Source of the DNA: Sphaerolaimus hirsutus
Lineage: Eukaryota > Nematoda > Chromadorea > Monhysterida > Sphaerolaimidae
Direction: 5' to 3'
Assembly: GCA_964036195.1 (NCBI GenBank)
Contig: OZ038453.1
Location: 27,718,997-27,782,996, forward strand
DNA length: 64,000 nt
Part shown: piece by piece, positions 32,401-41,748 of the stretch
Layout: each line of letters starts with the position of its first letter
Numbering within the stretch: the first letter of the stretch is position 1
The notes under the pieces: model-generated
Database searches by the model: none
What the model saw: only the letters and a program-made list of their open reading frames with translations
What the model was told of the DNA's origin: nothing
Made by a program: the position numbers and the translations under genes

Positions 32401-35400
32401 CAACAAAATAAAAAAATGCATTTTTTAAAAAACCGGTTTAATTCCGATGAGCATGTCGGCGGCATGGTCCATGTTAATGGCTTCGGCTGCGTAGACCGGG
32501 CTGCCCCCACAATTTTCCAGGGCGCCGCGCTGAAATTAAATTGCACTTTATTATACGTGTTTTTTTTGTTTTAAACGCACGTTGTTTATTTTTTAAACCC
32601 GGGTTTTTAAAAAAAAATCTCATAAATATGGTTGAATATAGTGAAAAGGGGTTTAGATGTTTGGGTTTTTCAAACCGTATTCGCACTGTTGCGGACTGGT
32701 CACAGCCGTGGATATCTACGTTAGAGCAAGCTTACTAAAATGCACGCTGTGATGCACAGCCCATGTGCTCTCCCAGACCCTGTAAAATGTAAAATGTCAT
32801 GCAAAGTGTCTAAAGTCATGGAAAATGCCCTGCAAAATGGCAACCGAGTTTGACTTTTCCTTTTCCATGCTTTTTGACACTTTGCATGACATTTGACATT
32901 TTACAGGGCTTGTTACAGGGTCTGTGAGTGCCCCAGATTTGCTTGGGTAAATCGATACATGGAGTTCACAACAAAAAATGGGCTCGTAAACCGCGCTTTA
33001 CGAAATTTCTGATCACCCAGCATAACGAAATTTTTGATCAAGTGTCTTCCACACGCTTCACGCACTTCCAAAATTGTGAAAGACACTTCACGACGCTTCA
33101 CCGCGCATCACACACCCACGTTTTGCTGTGTGATCCTGATCACAAAGCGACTCACACTAGCGTCCCAACGTTCATAGAACTTTATACGTTTGCGGGTGAA
33201 TTCACTGGAACGGCTCTGGTCTTCATCCGTGTCCCATTCCACATCTGTTTGCCCGATTTCGTTTGTTGAGTTGTCAACGTTTGCACCTACGTTGGTTAAC
33301 GTTGGGGTACGTTTTTAAGGCGCCCATTATTTTTCACGTGGCTGTGCGGGCCTGATAATTGTTGCAACGGGCACCGGAGACCCTGTAAAATGTCTAATGT
33401 CATGCAAAGTGTCAAAAGTCATGTAAAATTCCCTGTAAACGTGTTTGCCATTTTGCAGGGCATTTTACATGACGTTTGACACTTTGCATGACATTTGACA
33501 TTTCACAGGGGGTTTTTACATGGTCTGGGTATGGTTTTTCTAACATTTCAAAATTTTTTGAAATACTTTTTTGGAGTAATTTTCAAATTATCGAATATTT
33601 TTCAGATTTTTCACTTGCTTTTTCTGATTGTAAACATAATAACAATTCTAAAAGACAAAAAATTCGCAAACGTTTCGGAATTTTCGATCTTTTTCAAACG
33701 TTAATTCGTAAATGTCTGTTTTCACCGGTGAAAAAACATGCACTGGAGCAAGCAAAAATTTCATAGTGCTACTAGATATAAGACTTGAAAAACCCGCATT
33801 TTAACTGTGCATAATGTACAAATGGGCCAATGCACAGATATGAAAACAGTTAAAACGGGCTTAACGACATACTTTAGCTGGCAATGAAAATTGTGGCCAA
33901 CCTTCGATAACACGGAAGCCAAGTGAAAATTCCAAAAATGACAGGTAATATATGTCAAGTAGCGAGAAAAAGTGAAGCAAGCACTGCACATTCTTACAGC
34001 AATACAACCTATTTTATTGACATTTTACTTGACATTTGACACTTAACTAGGTGTGGGACTGCCCCCAGTGTATGTACAACGGCATGTCAAAAATATGGCA
34101 AAAATATGCCTAAAATCACCTTTCTCCACATCTTCAGGATACAATTCCTTTTTATGAAATGTTGTCAAAATTGAACTGGCCCCTGCAGATTTTCTCTTTT
34201 TCCCGCTTTTCTGGGAATATTGCGGACTTTCTGCTCGATCTGATAAATTGATTTCCGAGTCTGAACTTTTGTCCGGCGAATCATCGATTCCAGGGGCAGT
34301 CCCGGACCCTGTAAAAAGCCATGTAAAATGTCAAGTGTCATGCAAAGTGTCAAAAGTCATGGAAAATGCCCTGCAAAATTTCGACCGAGTTGCCATCTTG
34401 CAGGGCATTTTCCATGACTTTTGACACTTTGCATGACATTTTAATGGGCTTTTTACAGGGTCTGGGAGTGGCACCAGGTGTACGGCGATTGGCTGAAAAG
34501 TTTCCTTTGATAAAAAATGTTTCTATCGTATTTGCTCGAATAATTCCCCTGGGAAATTATTTTGTCTGGCCTATTGAGGGGGAGGGGGGGGGGCTATTTA
34601 AGGGGGGGGGGGGTATCCTCTCGCTAAAATTTTCTAGCATGTTTCTATCAAATCATATCACTAAAATGCTTTATTTAAATAATAACACAACATATTTGTT
34701 CAAATTGGACACTTGGATAAATTAGAAATTGGAGGGGTTTATTCAAGGGGAGGGGGTATTCGAACAAGTACAGCATTGAAATAATTTTTGTCACGCGAAG
34801 CATAATATGTAGAAATGTAAATATTAGTAGATTTACCTACTTTTATTCATATTGTTTGCTACCCTAAAATCATTTTCAATGATTTTTTTGCATTCTACAC
34901 CTTGAAAAGCCCATTATTAAAGGGTCAAGCCTATTACGCATGTAAACCCATCACGCATGTAGACCCATGATAGACACATTATACCTGCAGGGGTAAGAGA
35001 GGGGCTATCTAGCAATCTGGAGCACTTTTGAGCAATTTTACCCTAATTTTCACCCAAAATGACTAATTTTCATACTTCTTATAGATTTTTACCTTCAAAA
35101 TCATAAAGACATGTGTTTTATTGCCTATTTTCAGCATGCCGAGTATGATAAAATGTGTTTCGGGTCAACATGCGAGACGGGTTTACATGCGGAATGGTGC
35201 AGTGAAATTATTAAATCAGCACCAGTACATCGTTTCGCAATCCAAACAAAATAATAAATATGTAAATATAAAAGCACGTAATCATAAAATAGGAAACGTT
35301 TCACTGTAAAATCTAACCACTTTTTGCGGGTGATGCTTCAACTCGACCAGGTCCCTGAAATGGAAGTTTTAAATATTTGACAGATTTTGAACAATTTCAC

Positions 35401-36148
35401 ATTTATAAAAAAGAAATCGGTATTTTATCTGTTACCTAGATTCCGTGTATCAGACATTTTTCAAAATGCTATTCCATATTACAAAGGATTTATTACTAGT
35501 GGATGTAGGGATGGGAAATGCGTTATTTTAAATAAAACGTTGTTTTTTTTTAAAAAGCTCTCAAACATGTGAACATAGGTAGCTGAGATTGGTCTACATT
35601 AGTTGGATTGCTTGAAATTTGTAAAATATTTGGTGAACCAGTACAAACGATTTTGTCTGCAGTTTTTTAACAGCTGGCTCTATGCTTTTCTTACAAAACC
35701 GTTTTTAAACGTTAAAAAACCATCGTTAAAAACGTTATCTGCATGCAAAACGATAACCGGATATGTTTTTATCCTAAATCGTCGTTATATATTGTCATTT
35801 CAGTCCATTTTCTCAGCCTAGTGCCACTCCCAGACCGTGTAAAAAGCAACTGTAAAATGTCAAATGTCATGCAAAGTGACAAAAGTCACGGAAAATGCTC
35901 TGGAAAATGGCAAACGTACTTTTGCCATTTTCAAGAGCATTTTTCGTGACTTTTGACACTTTGCATAACATTTTACACGGCTTTTTACACGGTCTGGGAG
36001 TTCCCCCTAATACGAAAACCGTGTCAACGCACACTTAAATCTCAAAATGGCCACTTAAAATAGCAAAACTTGCCCTTTTCGCGGCCCTGTCGTAAAGTTG
36101 TTTCGTTCCGGGAGATTTTACCGCACCCCTCGTAGCCACTTTTGACAT
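23227..36148 (-). CDS. Unrecognised gene with internal tandem domain duplication, 16 exons, 634 residues
   Basis: Gene span. Sixteen exons join in frame from ATG at 36148 to TGA at 23227, and their lengths sum to 1905 nt. I do not recognise the family. N-terminus: Ser/Asp/Lys-rich with KSGKKRKSAG (nuclear-signal-like) and an acidic EWDTDEDQ patch. Middle: two copies of a roughly 170-residue region. Copy A is exons 4-8 and copy B is exons 9-13. The copies share [VI]Y-x4-AI[ND]M, P-x-WRA-x4-TFV, GxW-x-[KR] ... YKLD, YD[IV]xVL and [VI]KK. C-terminus: Lys/Arg patch PPKKIRKQ, then a coiled-coil-like helix (QRFSAILDRAERLLDRFESL). This suggests a nuclear, possibly chromatin or DNA-associated protein, but that is inference. 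The 3' end lies about 3.1 kb upstream of the ASAP start, on the same strand. Confidence 0.75.
24288..24775. mobile_element. GATAGATAGC-type element with inner CATTTTGGCCTATCCCGCA hairpin
   Basis: Opens GGGGTCTCCAAGGGGG and closes GTCTAGGATACCCCTGG. The inner section 24300-24535 is a large inverted repeat of CGGAATAGGCCGATGTGCGG-type words. Confidence 0.65.
24846..25076. mobile_element. GGGCCCCCACACACTGGATG TIR element, gene 2 intron 15
   Basis: Second copy, differing from 18247-18472 at only a handful of positions. The right end CTAGTGTGTGTGGGCCC is intact here. Confidence 0.82.
25091..25166 (-). CDS. Gene 2 exon 15
   Basis: Encodes VAGCSGAPPKKIRKQGTQLN then ANNF, with a basic PPKKIRK patch. 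Acceptor TTTTTTCCAG; donor TTTGG|GTTAGT; phase 2. A dispersed TIR repeat (24846-25076) begins 15 bp downstream of the donor. Confidence 0.78.
25245..25368 (-). CDS. Gene 2 exon 14
   Basis: Encodes GRPKTGDVINAVTIKTPSIA then SAFEEMPQLSADASPHTLDL, a Ser/Thr/Pro-rich linker. Acceptor AATTTCAG; donor CTCGAAG|GTGTTT; phase 1. Confidence 0.8.
25555..25912. mobile_element. Two adjacent palindromic family copies in gene 2 intron 13
   Basis: Copy 1 (to about 25705) and copy 2 (about 25706-25912) meet at GGTGGCAGTCCCAAGCCCTG. Copy 2 ends GGGTTTGGGACTGCC only about 10 bp from the exon 13 donor. The internal words use TGTAAAGTGTCAAATG instead of TGTAAAATG. Confidence 0.75.
25923..26191 (-). CDS. Gene 2 exon 13
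   Basis: Encodes 89 residues, including PPADYDIQVLQKRYEHPDSN, YKFVKKIHIARARNAK and MCGDFAVITYYWKNAYGI. It is the longest and clearest exon of the gene. The acceptor is TTTGTAGAG (an acceptor two bases earlier is out of phase). The donor is AGGAAG|GTGAGC. Confidence 0.88.
27254..27315 (-). CDS. Gene 2 exon 12
   Basis: Encodes YYKLDESNGQAVRVDVLNRV, parallel to LYKLDTYSQPARVPVQ in exon 6. Acceptor TTCTCTCAG; donor GGTCG|GTGCCT; phase 1. Confidence 0.75.
27634..27736. mobile_element. Minimal TIR element TACCGTATTTACTCGAATAA
   Basis: Only about 103 bp: TACCGTATTTACTCGAATAA ... TTATTCGAGTAAATACGGTA. The shortest complete member; lies in gene 2 intron 11. Confidence 0.85.
27821..27876 (-). CDS. 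Gene 2 exon 11
   Basis: Encodes APLRFDSNGAWARPAGHA. The acceptor GGCACCAG is the terminus of the palindromic element plus its flanking repeat. Donor GCGAG|GTTAGA; phase 2. The frame was chosen by homology to exon 6 (GGDGWAK) and by the phase of exon 12. Confidence 0.78.
27877..28037 (-). mobile_element. Palindromic introner-like element equal to gene 2 intron 10, with 10-bp direct repeats
   Basis: A palindrome of about 150 bp with ends CAGACCCTGTAA / CAGGGTCTGGGAC, flanked on both sides by TGGCGCCTGG (27871-27880 and 28031-28040). It separates exons 10 and 11. The direct repeat looks like a target duplication and supplies the acceptor AG. Confidence 0.82.
28038..28119 (-). CDS. Gene 2 exon 10
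   Basis: Encodes LCTSVPQKWRANAGVTFVLS then VCSLRSQ. The acceptor is CCCTACAG. The 3' boundary is either AGCCAG|GCGCCA (a GC donor) or GGCGCCA|GTCCCA six bases later, both in frame. The flanking 10-bp direct repeat makes the two indistinguishable. Confidence 0.78.
28450..28847. mobile_element. TIR element TACCGTATTTCCTCGAAATA
   Basis: Both termini present. It lies in gene 2 intron 9 inside a larger palindrome: TATGTTCAGTAGCCTTGA (about 28250) recurs inverted at 28433. Confidence 0.82.
29107..29219 (-). CDS. Gene 2 exon 9, start of copy B
   Basis: Encodes QENSPTHMGRWPIYKNEAID then MHSACKIILGAVRVPRN. The donor AACAA|GTGCGT is phase 2. Reading on past that donor reaches a TAA inside AATAAA at about 29079. 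I treat that as intronic because splicing continues in frame into exon 10. Confidence 0.83.
29264..29577. mobile_element. TIR element TACCGTATTTGCTTGAATAG
   Basis: TACCGTATTTGCTTGAATAG to ATTGAAGCAAATATGGTA. Lies in gene 2 intron 8 between exons 8 and 9. Confidence 0.75.
29599..29685 (-). CDS. Gene 2 exon 8, end of copy A
   Basis: Encodes LYTAIVKDEREPINLVVLTY then EWPHGLPLE. The LVVLTYEW strand parallels FAVITYYW in exon 13. Acceptor AATTTCCAG; donor CTTGAG|GTGTTT. Confidence 0.83.
29739..29935. mobile_element. GCCCTACACACACTAGTTTTCAC TIR element
   Basis: Ends GGCCCTACACACACTAGTTT and AAAACTAGTGTGTGTAGGA. It shares the ACACACTAG terminus with the GGGCCC elements but has different arms. Lies in gene 2 intron 7. 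Confidence 0.7.
30049..30153 (-). CDS. Gene 2 exon 7
   Basis: Encodes NATCEMPEEVLEYDVKVLCT then QYELTLESGLSVIKK. It is homologous to the YDIQVLQKRYE...FVKK part of exon 13. Acceptor TTTTAAAACAG; donor AAGAAG|GTAAAT; phase 0 at both ends. Confidence 0.87.
30215..30335 (-). CDS. Gene 2 exon 6
   Basis: Encodes LSLLLGGDGWAKANKWAKVS then AIGRLYKLDTYSQPARVPVQ. It matches exons 11 plus 12 of copy B (DSNGAWARPAGHARYYKLD), which are split there by an intron absent here. Acceptor ATTATGCAG; donor GTGCAG|GTTGGC. Confidence 0.85.
31060..31160 (-). CDS. Gene 2 exon 5
   Basis: Encodes INELFISPEMPWRAAKHAKC then TFVVNTSSFSLLT. It corresponds to exon 10 (TSVPQKWRANAGVTFVLSV). Acceptor ACTCGCAG. The donor ACTGA|GTGTCC gives phase 2, the only phase that enters exon 6. 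Confidence 0.8.
31226..31693. mobile_element. hAT-type MITE CAGGGGTATC with GATAGATAGC arms
   Basis: TIRs CAGGGGTATCTTGAATTACG and CATTCGAGACCCCTG. Target duplication CGTTTGCA at 31218-31225 and 31694-31701. The arms have GGATAGATAGCTGAAAATTT plus a G-run. Lies in gene 2 intron 4. Confidence 0.9.
32045..32226. mobile_element. Palindromic family copy in gene 2 intron 4
   Basis: Ends AATCCCAGCCCATGTAAAAT and TACAATGTCTGGGAGTGGCA; centre GACAAGCGTACGTTTGTC. Confidence 0.78.
32434..32529 (-). CDS. Gene 2 exon 4, start of repeat copy A
   Basis: Encodes RGALENCGGSPVYAAEAINM then DHAADMLIGIKP. It is homologous to exon 9 (PIYKNEAIDMHSACKIILG), which starts copy B. Acceptor CAG|CGCGG; donor AAACCG|GTTTTT; phase 0. 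Confidence 0.82.
32766..32935. mobile_element. Palindromic family copy in gene 2 intron 3
   Basis: Ends CTCCCAGACCCTGTAAAATG and TTACAGGGTCTGTGAGTGCC, with typical arms CAAAGTGTC...GACACTTTGC. Confidence 0.78.
32951..33142. mobile_element. Sister of the CTTCCACACGCTTCAC element
   Basis: Ends CACAACAAAAAATGGGC and CCACGTTTTGCTGTG with GTGTCTTCCACACGCTTCAC inside. It ends about 15 bp from the exon 3 donor of gene 2. Confidence 0.65.
33156..33286 (-). CDS. Gene 2 exon 3, acidic region
   Basis: Encodes NEIGQTDVEWDTDEDQSRSS then EFTRKRIKFYERWDAS. Acceptor AACGTAG; donor GCTAGT|GTGAGT, a strong site. It joins exon 4 in phase 0. Confidence 0.82.
33375..33532. mobile_element. Palindromic family copy in gene 2 intron 2
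   Basis: Ends GGAGACCCTGTAAAATG and TTACATGGTCTGGGTATGG, with arms TGTCATGCAAAGTGTCAAAA and the inverse. Confidence 0.78.
34120..34308 (-). CDS. Gene 2 exon 2
   Basis: Encodes GIDDSPDKSSDSEINLSDRA then KSGKKRKSAGASSILTTFHK. The acceptor TTTTTACAG|GG is the inner edge of a palindromic repeat, so the first seven residues (GSGTAPG) derive largely from the repeat terminus. Donor GAAAG|GTGATT; phase 1. Confidence 0.72.
34296..34483. mobile_element. Palindromic family copy abutting gene 2 exon 2
   Basis: Left end GGCAGTCCCGGACCCTGTAA overlaps the start of exon 2. The exon 2 acceptor TTTTTACAG is inside this terminus when read on the minus strand. Right end GGGTCTGGGAGTGGCACC. Confidence 0.8.
35820..36006. 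mobile_element. Palindromic family copy in gene 2 intron 1
   Basis: Ends GTGCCACTCCCAGACCGTG and CACGGTCTGGGAGTTCCCC; centre GGCAAACGTACTTTTGCC. It lies about 65 bp inside the intron from exon 1. Confidence 0.8.
36070..36148 (-). CDS. Gene 2 exon 1 (start)
   Basis: ATG followed by SKVATRGAVKSPGTKQLYDR, a basic short first exon. The donor is taken as GGCAA|GTTTTG (phase 1). TTTTAA|GTGGCC slightly further on is also phase 1 and would add a few residues. There is no upstream in-frame ATG nearby. Confidence 0.55.
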
Positions 36149-36721
36149 TTTAGCTATGGTAGAAAGTTCGGAAAGTAATTTAGCCCATTGACGCACAATG
36201 AATCGACGCGAGAAAAGTGTGCACGGGCAAATTTTGGCTGTCACGCCGTATGATGTCTTGGCAACTTGCCAACAGATTTGGATACAGCCCAATTACACCC
36301 GAAATCTGAGTTGACACAGACCAGTTAACACACGTGTGTCAACTAGTGTGCGGGATATTTCCATTCCGAACTATTAGCGGCCATTTCTGATCGCTAAATT
36401 GCATTCTGGGGCGATCGTCGGTGTCGCGTGCGGAAATCCTGCATATTTTATAATACGCAGCCCAGAAACTTGGCAGCAAGCCAAGTCATCGTACGTGGCC
36501 CGATCCGAATTTTTCGATTGGCACAGTGCCAAATATTGGGTTGCGTTGTTTACTTTGTTTGGTATTAGAAGCGAACAGTTTCTGTAAATTCGCCGCTTTA
36601 CGTCTTCGGCTCGAATTTACCCGATTTTTTCGTCGTTCACATTTTTGAATTGAATTGCAGAAGTGTGTTCTTTAGGCAAATACTAACTTTTTTAACTGAA
36701 AATACATGTGAGATCATGGGG

Positions 36722-36913
36722 CACCACCAGACCCTGTAAAATGCTTTGAAAATGTAAATATTATGTCTTGCAAACATCAAGTGTAAAGTGTAAAGTGGCA
36801 ATGTAAAATTGGATACAATTGGTTAACATAAATTACCAATTAATATTTTACATGATTTTTGACTCTCTGCATGACATTTCACATTTTGCAGGGTCTGGGA
36901 GTGGCACTGAGTG
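36722..36913. mobile_element. Palindromic family copy upstream of gene 2
   Basis: Ends CACCACCAGACCCTGTAAAA and TTTGCAGGGTCTGGGAGTGG. It is the first family member outside the recognised genes. Confidence 0.72.
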
Positions 36914-37161
36914 TAAAGCTCTCACAGTGCTGCGGAAAAATACTGCGTTACGGCTGCGTACCTACAGCCCTTCCAATGCATGCGCAGTCATTTTTGGGAA
37001 TCGTTTTTGCTTGGCACTGTGCCAATACTACGCCCGTACATTTGTGTCACCAAACTCAAAAAGTTAAGGCGGTCACAAAATCTTGGAGCCAAACGGCAAG
37101 CCAATGTGCCATTGCATAACTGACGTTATTAAAGTTATTAAATCTGGCCCCTATGGGGGGA

Positions 37162-37250
37162 CTTCCACACAGACCCTGTAAAAAGCCCTGTAAAAAGTCA
37201 AATGTCATGCAAAGTGTCAAAAGTCATGGAAATGCCCTGCAAAATGGTTT
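37162..37250. mobile_element. Half copy of the palindromic family
   Basis: Left arm only (CACACAGACCCTGTAAAAAG to CCCTGCAAAATGG). The right arm is missing, suggesting deletion through the centre of the hairpin. Confidence 0.65.
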
Positions 37251-37865
37251 TTAACACTGTTCATATGTGACATGTACCATGCTTGTGAACAATCTGGAAG
37301 AAAATCGTTAAAAAAATTAAAGTGTTTTTTTCTGAAATAACTTTTTGATTTTTCTTCAGTACTAAAAAAATTACACTGGATTTTTCATAATTTCAAATGT
37401 TTCTGGCCAATTATGGATACCTACATTTTGCACATTTTTGCTATGCCGGAAAAAAATACCTACTAGATCAAATCAGATTCACGCTTTGAATTGTGTTTCT
37501 GCAATTTATTCATGCATTTTCTATCAAAACTACAAAAACATCGAAAAACTTTTTTCAAATTTTTGTCAGCAAAAAAATTTATTTTTTTTTCTTTCATTTT
37601 TCTGTTTTTTTCTGGTGGTGTAAAAAAATTTTTTCAATTTTTTTTTAAATATTCGAATTTCCGTTTTCCACCGTTAGTGACATGTGACGTGCATGCACCC
37701 ATTTAATGATGTCAGCCAGCTTCATGTGAATGTGATAAGTTGAAATGTGTCACACGTTTCATTATTCATCAGCCCAAGCCAATATCCTCATGTGCTCTGT
37801 TTGCATTTAGGCATTAATTCCGTAAAATGCGTTTATTCGTTTTATCACGTCTATCATTTCTTTCA

Positions 37866-38155
37866 GGAGCCAATCCCAGACCCTGTAAGATGTCAAATTT
37901 CATGCAGAGTGTCAAAAGTAAAAATGTCAAAATGTATAATGTAAAAGTCCAAATGTTAAGTGCCCTGGAAGATGGCAAATGTATGTTTGCTATTGTTCAG
38001 GTCATTTTACATGACATTTGACATTTTCAGCACATTTCACAGGCATTCTACATGGCTTTTGACACCTTGCATCACATTTGCATTTTACAGGCCATTTTAC
38101 ATAACTTTTGACACCTTGCATGACAGTTGACACTTTACAGGGTCTGGGACTGTCC
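37866..38155. mobile_element. Palindromic family copy, extended right arm
   Basis: Ends CCAATCCCAGACCCTGTAAG and TTACAGGGTCTGGGACTGTC. The right arm has extra CATTTTACATGACATTTGAC units. Confidence 0.72.
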
Positions 38156-38401
38156 CTTGATTCATTTCAATTTTACAATCTTTATCATTTTGTTGCATTA
38201 TTTTGTTTGATTTTGCTCAAGCTTTTTCAGCTCATGCCGTGTCAAGCATATTGAAAATTGATGCAGTTTCGAGAAAAAATATTATTGCAAAAATGGAAAA
38301 TTTGGTTCAAAACTCTGAAAATCTATGTAAAATGTGAAATGTGAAGTTTTAGTATTTAAAACTATATCAGTGATTTTTTATATTACAGGACATTTCACTG
38401 G

Positions 38402-39255
38402 CCCAGGTGCCAATCCCACACCCTGTAAAGTGTGAAGTAAAGTGTCAAATGTCATGTAAAGTGTCAATTGTAAAGTAAACTGTAAAGTAAAGTAAACTGT
38501 AAATGTAAACTGTAAATAAATGTAAAGTAAACTGTCCATTGTCATGCAAAGTTCAGTAATAAAATCATTTTATTTTATTTTATTCCAAAATAATTATAAA
38601 ATAATAAAATGGACCATTTTACAAAAAATTTACAGAAATTTTACAAAAAATCAGAATCTTGCATGCAAGGTCAGAAAAATGTGATAATTAGACCTAAACA
38701 TTGTGACATTGCGCAAAACTTGTGACAAATTGTTCCGTTACTTTGCAAAAGTTGCATGCAGTAGGTATTGTTAGCTAGTTGCAAGTGTCAAGTTACAATT
38801 ATCGATAAGAATGGTTTGCATTTTCAGTAGAAAGATTACTGGAGTGTGCTGGGCGCATTTGTAAAACATCATGCAAAGTGTCAATTGTCATGACAAATGT
38901 AGTAAAGAGTCGATTGGCATCTCAAATGTCAAGCAAAGTATAATTGTCATGACAAATGTCGTGCAGAGTGTAAATTGTGTATCTTAATCTTATGTTTTGG
39001 TATCCAAACCTTATTTTTTGGTATCCAAATCTTACGTTTTTGTATCCAAATGTTCACATAAGATTTGGTTACAAAAACAACGAGATTTGGATACGAAAGA
39101 TAAGATTTGGATACAATTTGCTTTACAGTTTCCACTTTAATTTATATTTGTCATGACAATTGACACTTTACTCAACATTTTCATGAAAATTGACACTTTC
39201 CATTCCAATCCATATGACATTTTGACACTTTACATGGCTTGGGACTGCCCCAGCT
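38402..39255. mobile_element. Long palindromic family member with inner ATCCAAATCTTA module
   Basis: Ends CCAATCCCACACCCTGTAAA and ACATGGCTTGGGACTGCCCC. The inner part (38980-39115) is a separate inverted pair of GTATCCAAACCTTA-type words, also present in the 63.1-kb copy. Confidence 0.6.
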
Positions 39256-39702
39256 CTGCGAATGAACAGGTTGGACTATAAACAACAGAAAAATTTTTTA
39301 CAAAAAATATGGATTTTTATACAATTTTTACAAAAATATAAATTTGTATACAATTTTACAAAAATTCAAATTTTTATACAATTTTGATTTTTATTTTCAA
39401 ATTGTCCATTTTATTTTATTTTATTTTATTCTTCAATTTTCCATTTTATTTTTATTTTGTTTTTATTCTTTTCTGAGATTTTGCCAACCCTGGTCACTTC
39501 ACTCTACACTTTACAGTGTCTGTGATTGCTCCAGGGTGCTTTCCATTCCATCGCTGTACATAGATATTCTTTATTGCAATTTATCATATTCACTGTTATC
39601 TGCCTGGTCTGATCTTGTTTACATGCTAATGACATCATAATAAATACATGAAATGATATTTAGACGTGTTCGTTCACATTGCATGCTTTGCTTAAAATAA
39701 CC

Positions 39703-40135
39703 ACCGTATTTCCTCGAAATACCCCCAGGGGGTTTATTTTTTCAAAGTGAGAATTTTGAGGGGGGGTTAACTAGGGGGTATTCCGAGGGGTTTATGCTGC
39801 CAGAATTTATTTGAACTATTAGTACTGCCTAATTTGTTGTTTGTAACGTGCACAAACATAGAAAAATGCAACAAAAAGCACCATGTCAAAGTGTCTATAG
39901 ACTCCAATAAGTATTTATGTAGATGGTATAAACCCTGTTCTCATGTAACACAGTCATTGTATCACGTGTGTTCGGCGTTTTTCGGACCACAAACCACAGT
40001 TTTTGTCATTTACACTCAATTTTGGGAGGTATTTAAAGGGTGGTTTTAGGTACCTATATTCACAGTGGCATTTTGAGAGGGGATATTTCGAGGGGGGTAT
40101 TTCGGAGGGGGGGGGGGTTTCGGGGAAATACGGTA
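39703..40135. mobile_element. TIR element TACCGTATTTCCTCGAAATA
   Basis: ACCGTATTTCCTCGAAATAC to GGGGAAATACGGTA with the common core inverted. Confidence 0.8.
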
Positions 40136-40724
40136 CGTAAATACTTTTGCTATGTACCTAGGTACTATTTAGGTTTTTCTCTATCTATATGGAAAGATTT
40201 TTGAACCAACATATTTAGGTATGTTTCATTTCTAGAAATTATCAATTACTCAAGTGAAAATACATTATTATTTGATCTTATAATCTGCTCCAAAATAATC
40301 TCATTTGAACACAAACTAAAAACAACACAATATTTTCTATCTTTTTTCCCTTTTAGCACTTGAGGAACTATTTTAATTTCCTGTAAAAAATACTTTTGAT
40401 GACTTTCTGCCAGTTGTCTTTTTGTGGTGTGTCTCGTAAAGTGAAAATTGTCTGCGACTTCTGACACTAATTGTATTTATTGCTTTGACCCAAAAATATA
40501 TTACCTGCGTGTATTTTTTTGAATATTTCAGTGTACCTACATAGTTACCCTTTACTTATTTTTAAGTTTTACCACATCCTAATGACAAAGTACCTATAAT
40601 CTAGATATTTTTATGTGACGTTTTTTAAGAAACAGATAAAAGTGAAATGAACGAATGAAAGGAAAAGTCCACAGTTTTTGTACTATTTTAGGATATTTTA
40701 TGTCACTTTCAATAATACGTGTGT

Positions 40725-41115
40725 ATAGGTTGTTTGCATGATAATTAGGTTAATTATCACCAAATTTGGATGCACAAAATTTCTGCAAGACGGTTACACA
40801 CGCTGATGCATATTCTTTGGGGGGAGGGGAAGTGTATAATTTTTTTGATTTGTCTCAATTTTGGTATGCTTGTACTCCTTCATTCAGTGAGTAAGCATGC
40901 CAAATTTCAGCTCAGAGTGGTTAGTGGTTCTTTTTTATGCTTTTTTTTCTTCTCAATCACTGTATTTTTGTAATCGGAGTACACACATGCCAAAATTGTG
41001 ACAAATTGAGAAAAATGTATACACTCCCCCAAAGAATATGCATCAGCGTGTGTAACTGTCTTGCAGAAATTTTGTGCATGCAAATTTGGTGATAATTAAC
41101 CTAATTAACATGCAA
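40725..41115. repeat. Large palindrome, AATTTTGTGCATGCAAATTT type
   Basis: GCACAAAATTTCTGCAAGAC recurs inverted (GTCTTGCAGAAATTTTGTGC) around a centre near 40920. Half of the same unit recurs at about 61545-61740. Confidence 0.72.
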
Positions 41116-41198
41116 AAAAACCATAAACACCAATTATTGACTTTTGGAAAAAAATTTTTATTTTTTTGCCAGGGACCAGTCACTGGCCAGGGCCACTG

Positions 41199-41615
41199 TA
41201 AATAGCCCCTCGAAATACCCCCCCAAACTGGTGACGAAAAAATAACCCCCCCTCGGAATACCCCCGTCAAAATGGGCACTATGAATTAATAACACCCCCT
41301 CGAAATACCCCCCCCCCCAAATTTAGTCTATACAGAATGTAAATGACAAATACTGCGGTTTGTTATCTGGGCAATGCAGAACACACGTTAAAAACAATGG
41401 TAGTGTTATGTGAGAACAGTGTTTATACCGTCTACATACTTATACAAGTCTATAGTCGCGTTTGTCGATGTCTGCCTACGTTTCAAATGACAATTAGGAA
41501 TTTAACGACTATTAGGGACAATTAGTACTGGGATTTCAAAAAAAATCTGGTGAAATGATAACTCCCCCTCGAAATACCCCCCCCCTCTTCGTTAAACCCC
41601 CCTCAATATGGTAGT
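41199..41615. mobile_element. TIR element of the TACCGTATTT family, eroded ends
   Basis: Common core GCAGAACACACGTTAAAAAC with CCCCCTCGAAATACCCCC arms. The terminal ACCGTATTT is lost on both sides. Confidence 0.72.
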
Positions 41616-41748
41616 CTAAAAACACACTTGGGTCAGACAAGTGGCATAAAATTGACATTGAAGATTTTCGTTCGCATTTCTTAGATAAAAAAGCAAATTT
41701 GACAAATTTTTCCAGGATCGGGATTTTTGGGTTTGGGACGCTCGGGAC

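Noticed and set aside
36399-36587. 62-codon plus-strand frame upstream of gene 2
   Set aside because: No signature; it lies in the likely promoter or 5' region of gene 2 and has no downstream exon.
39540-39645. Short frame ending near AATAAA on the plus strand
   Set aside because: Low-complexity AT-rich flank, no acceptor-consistent upstream partner, no motif.
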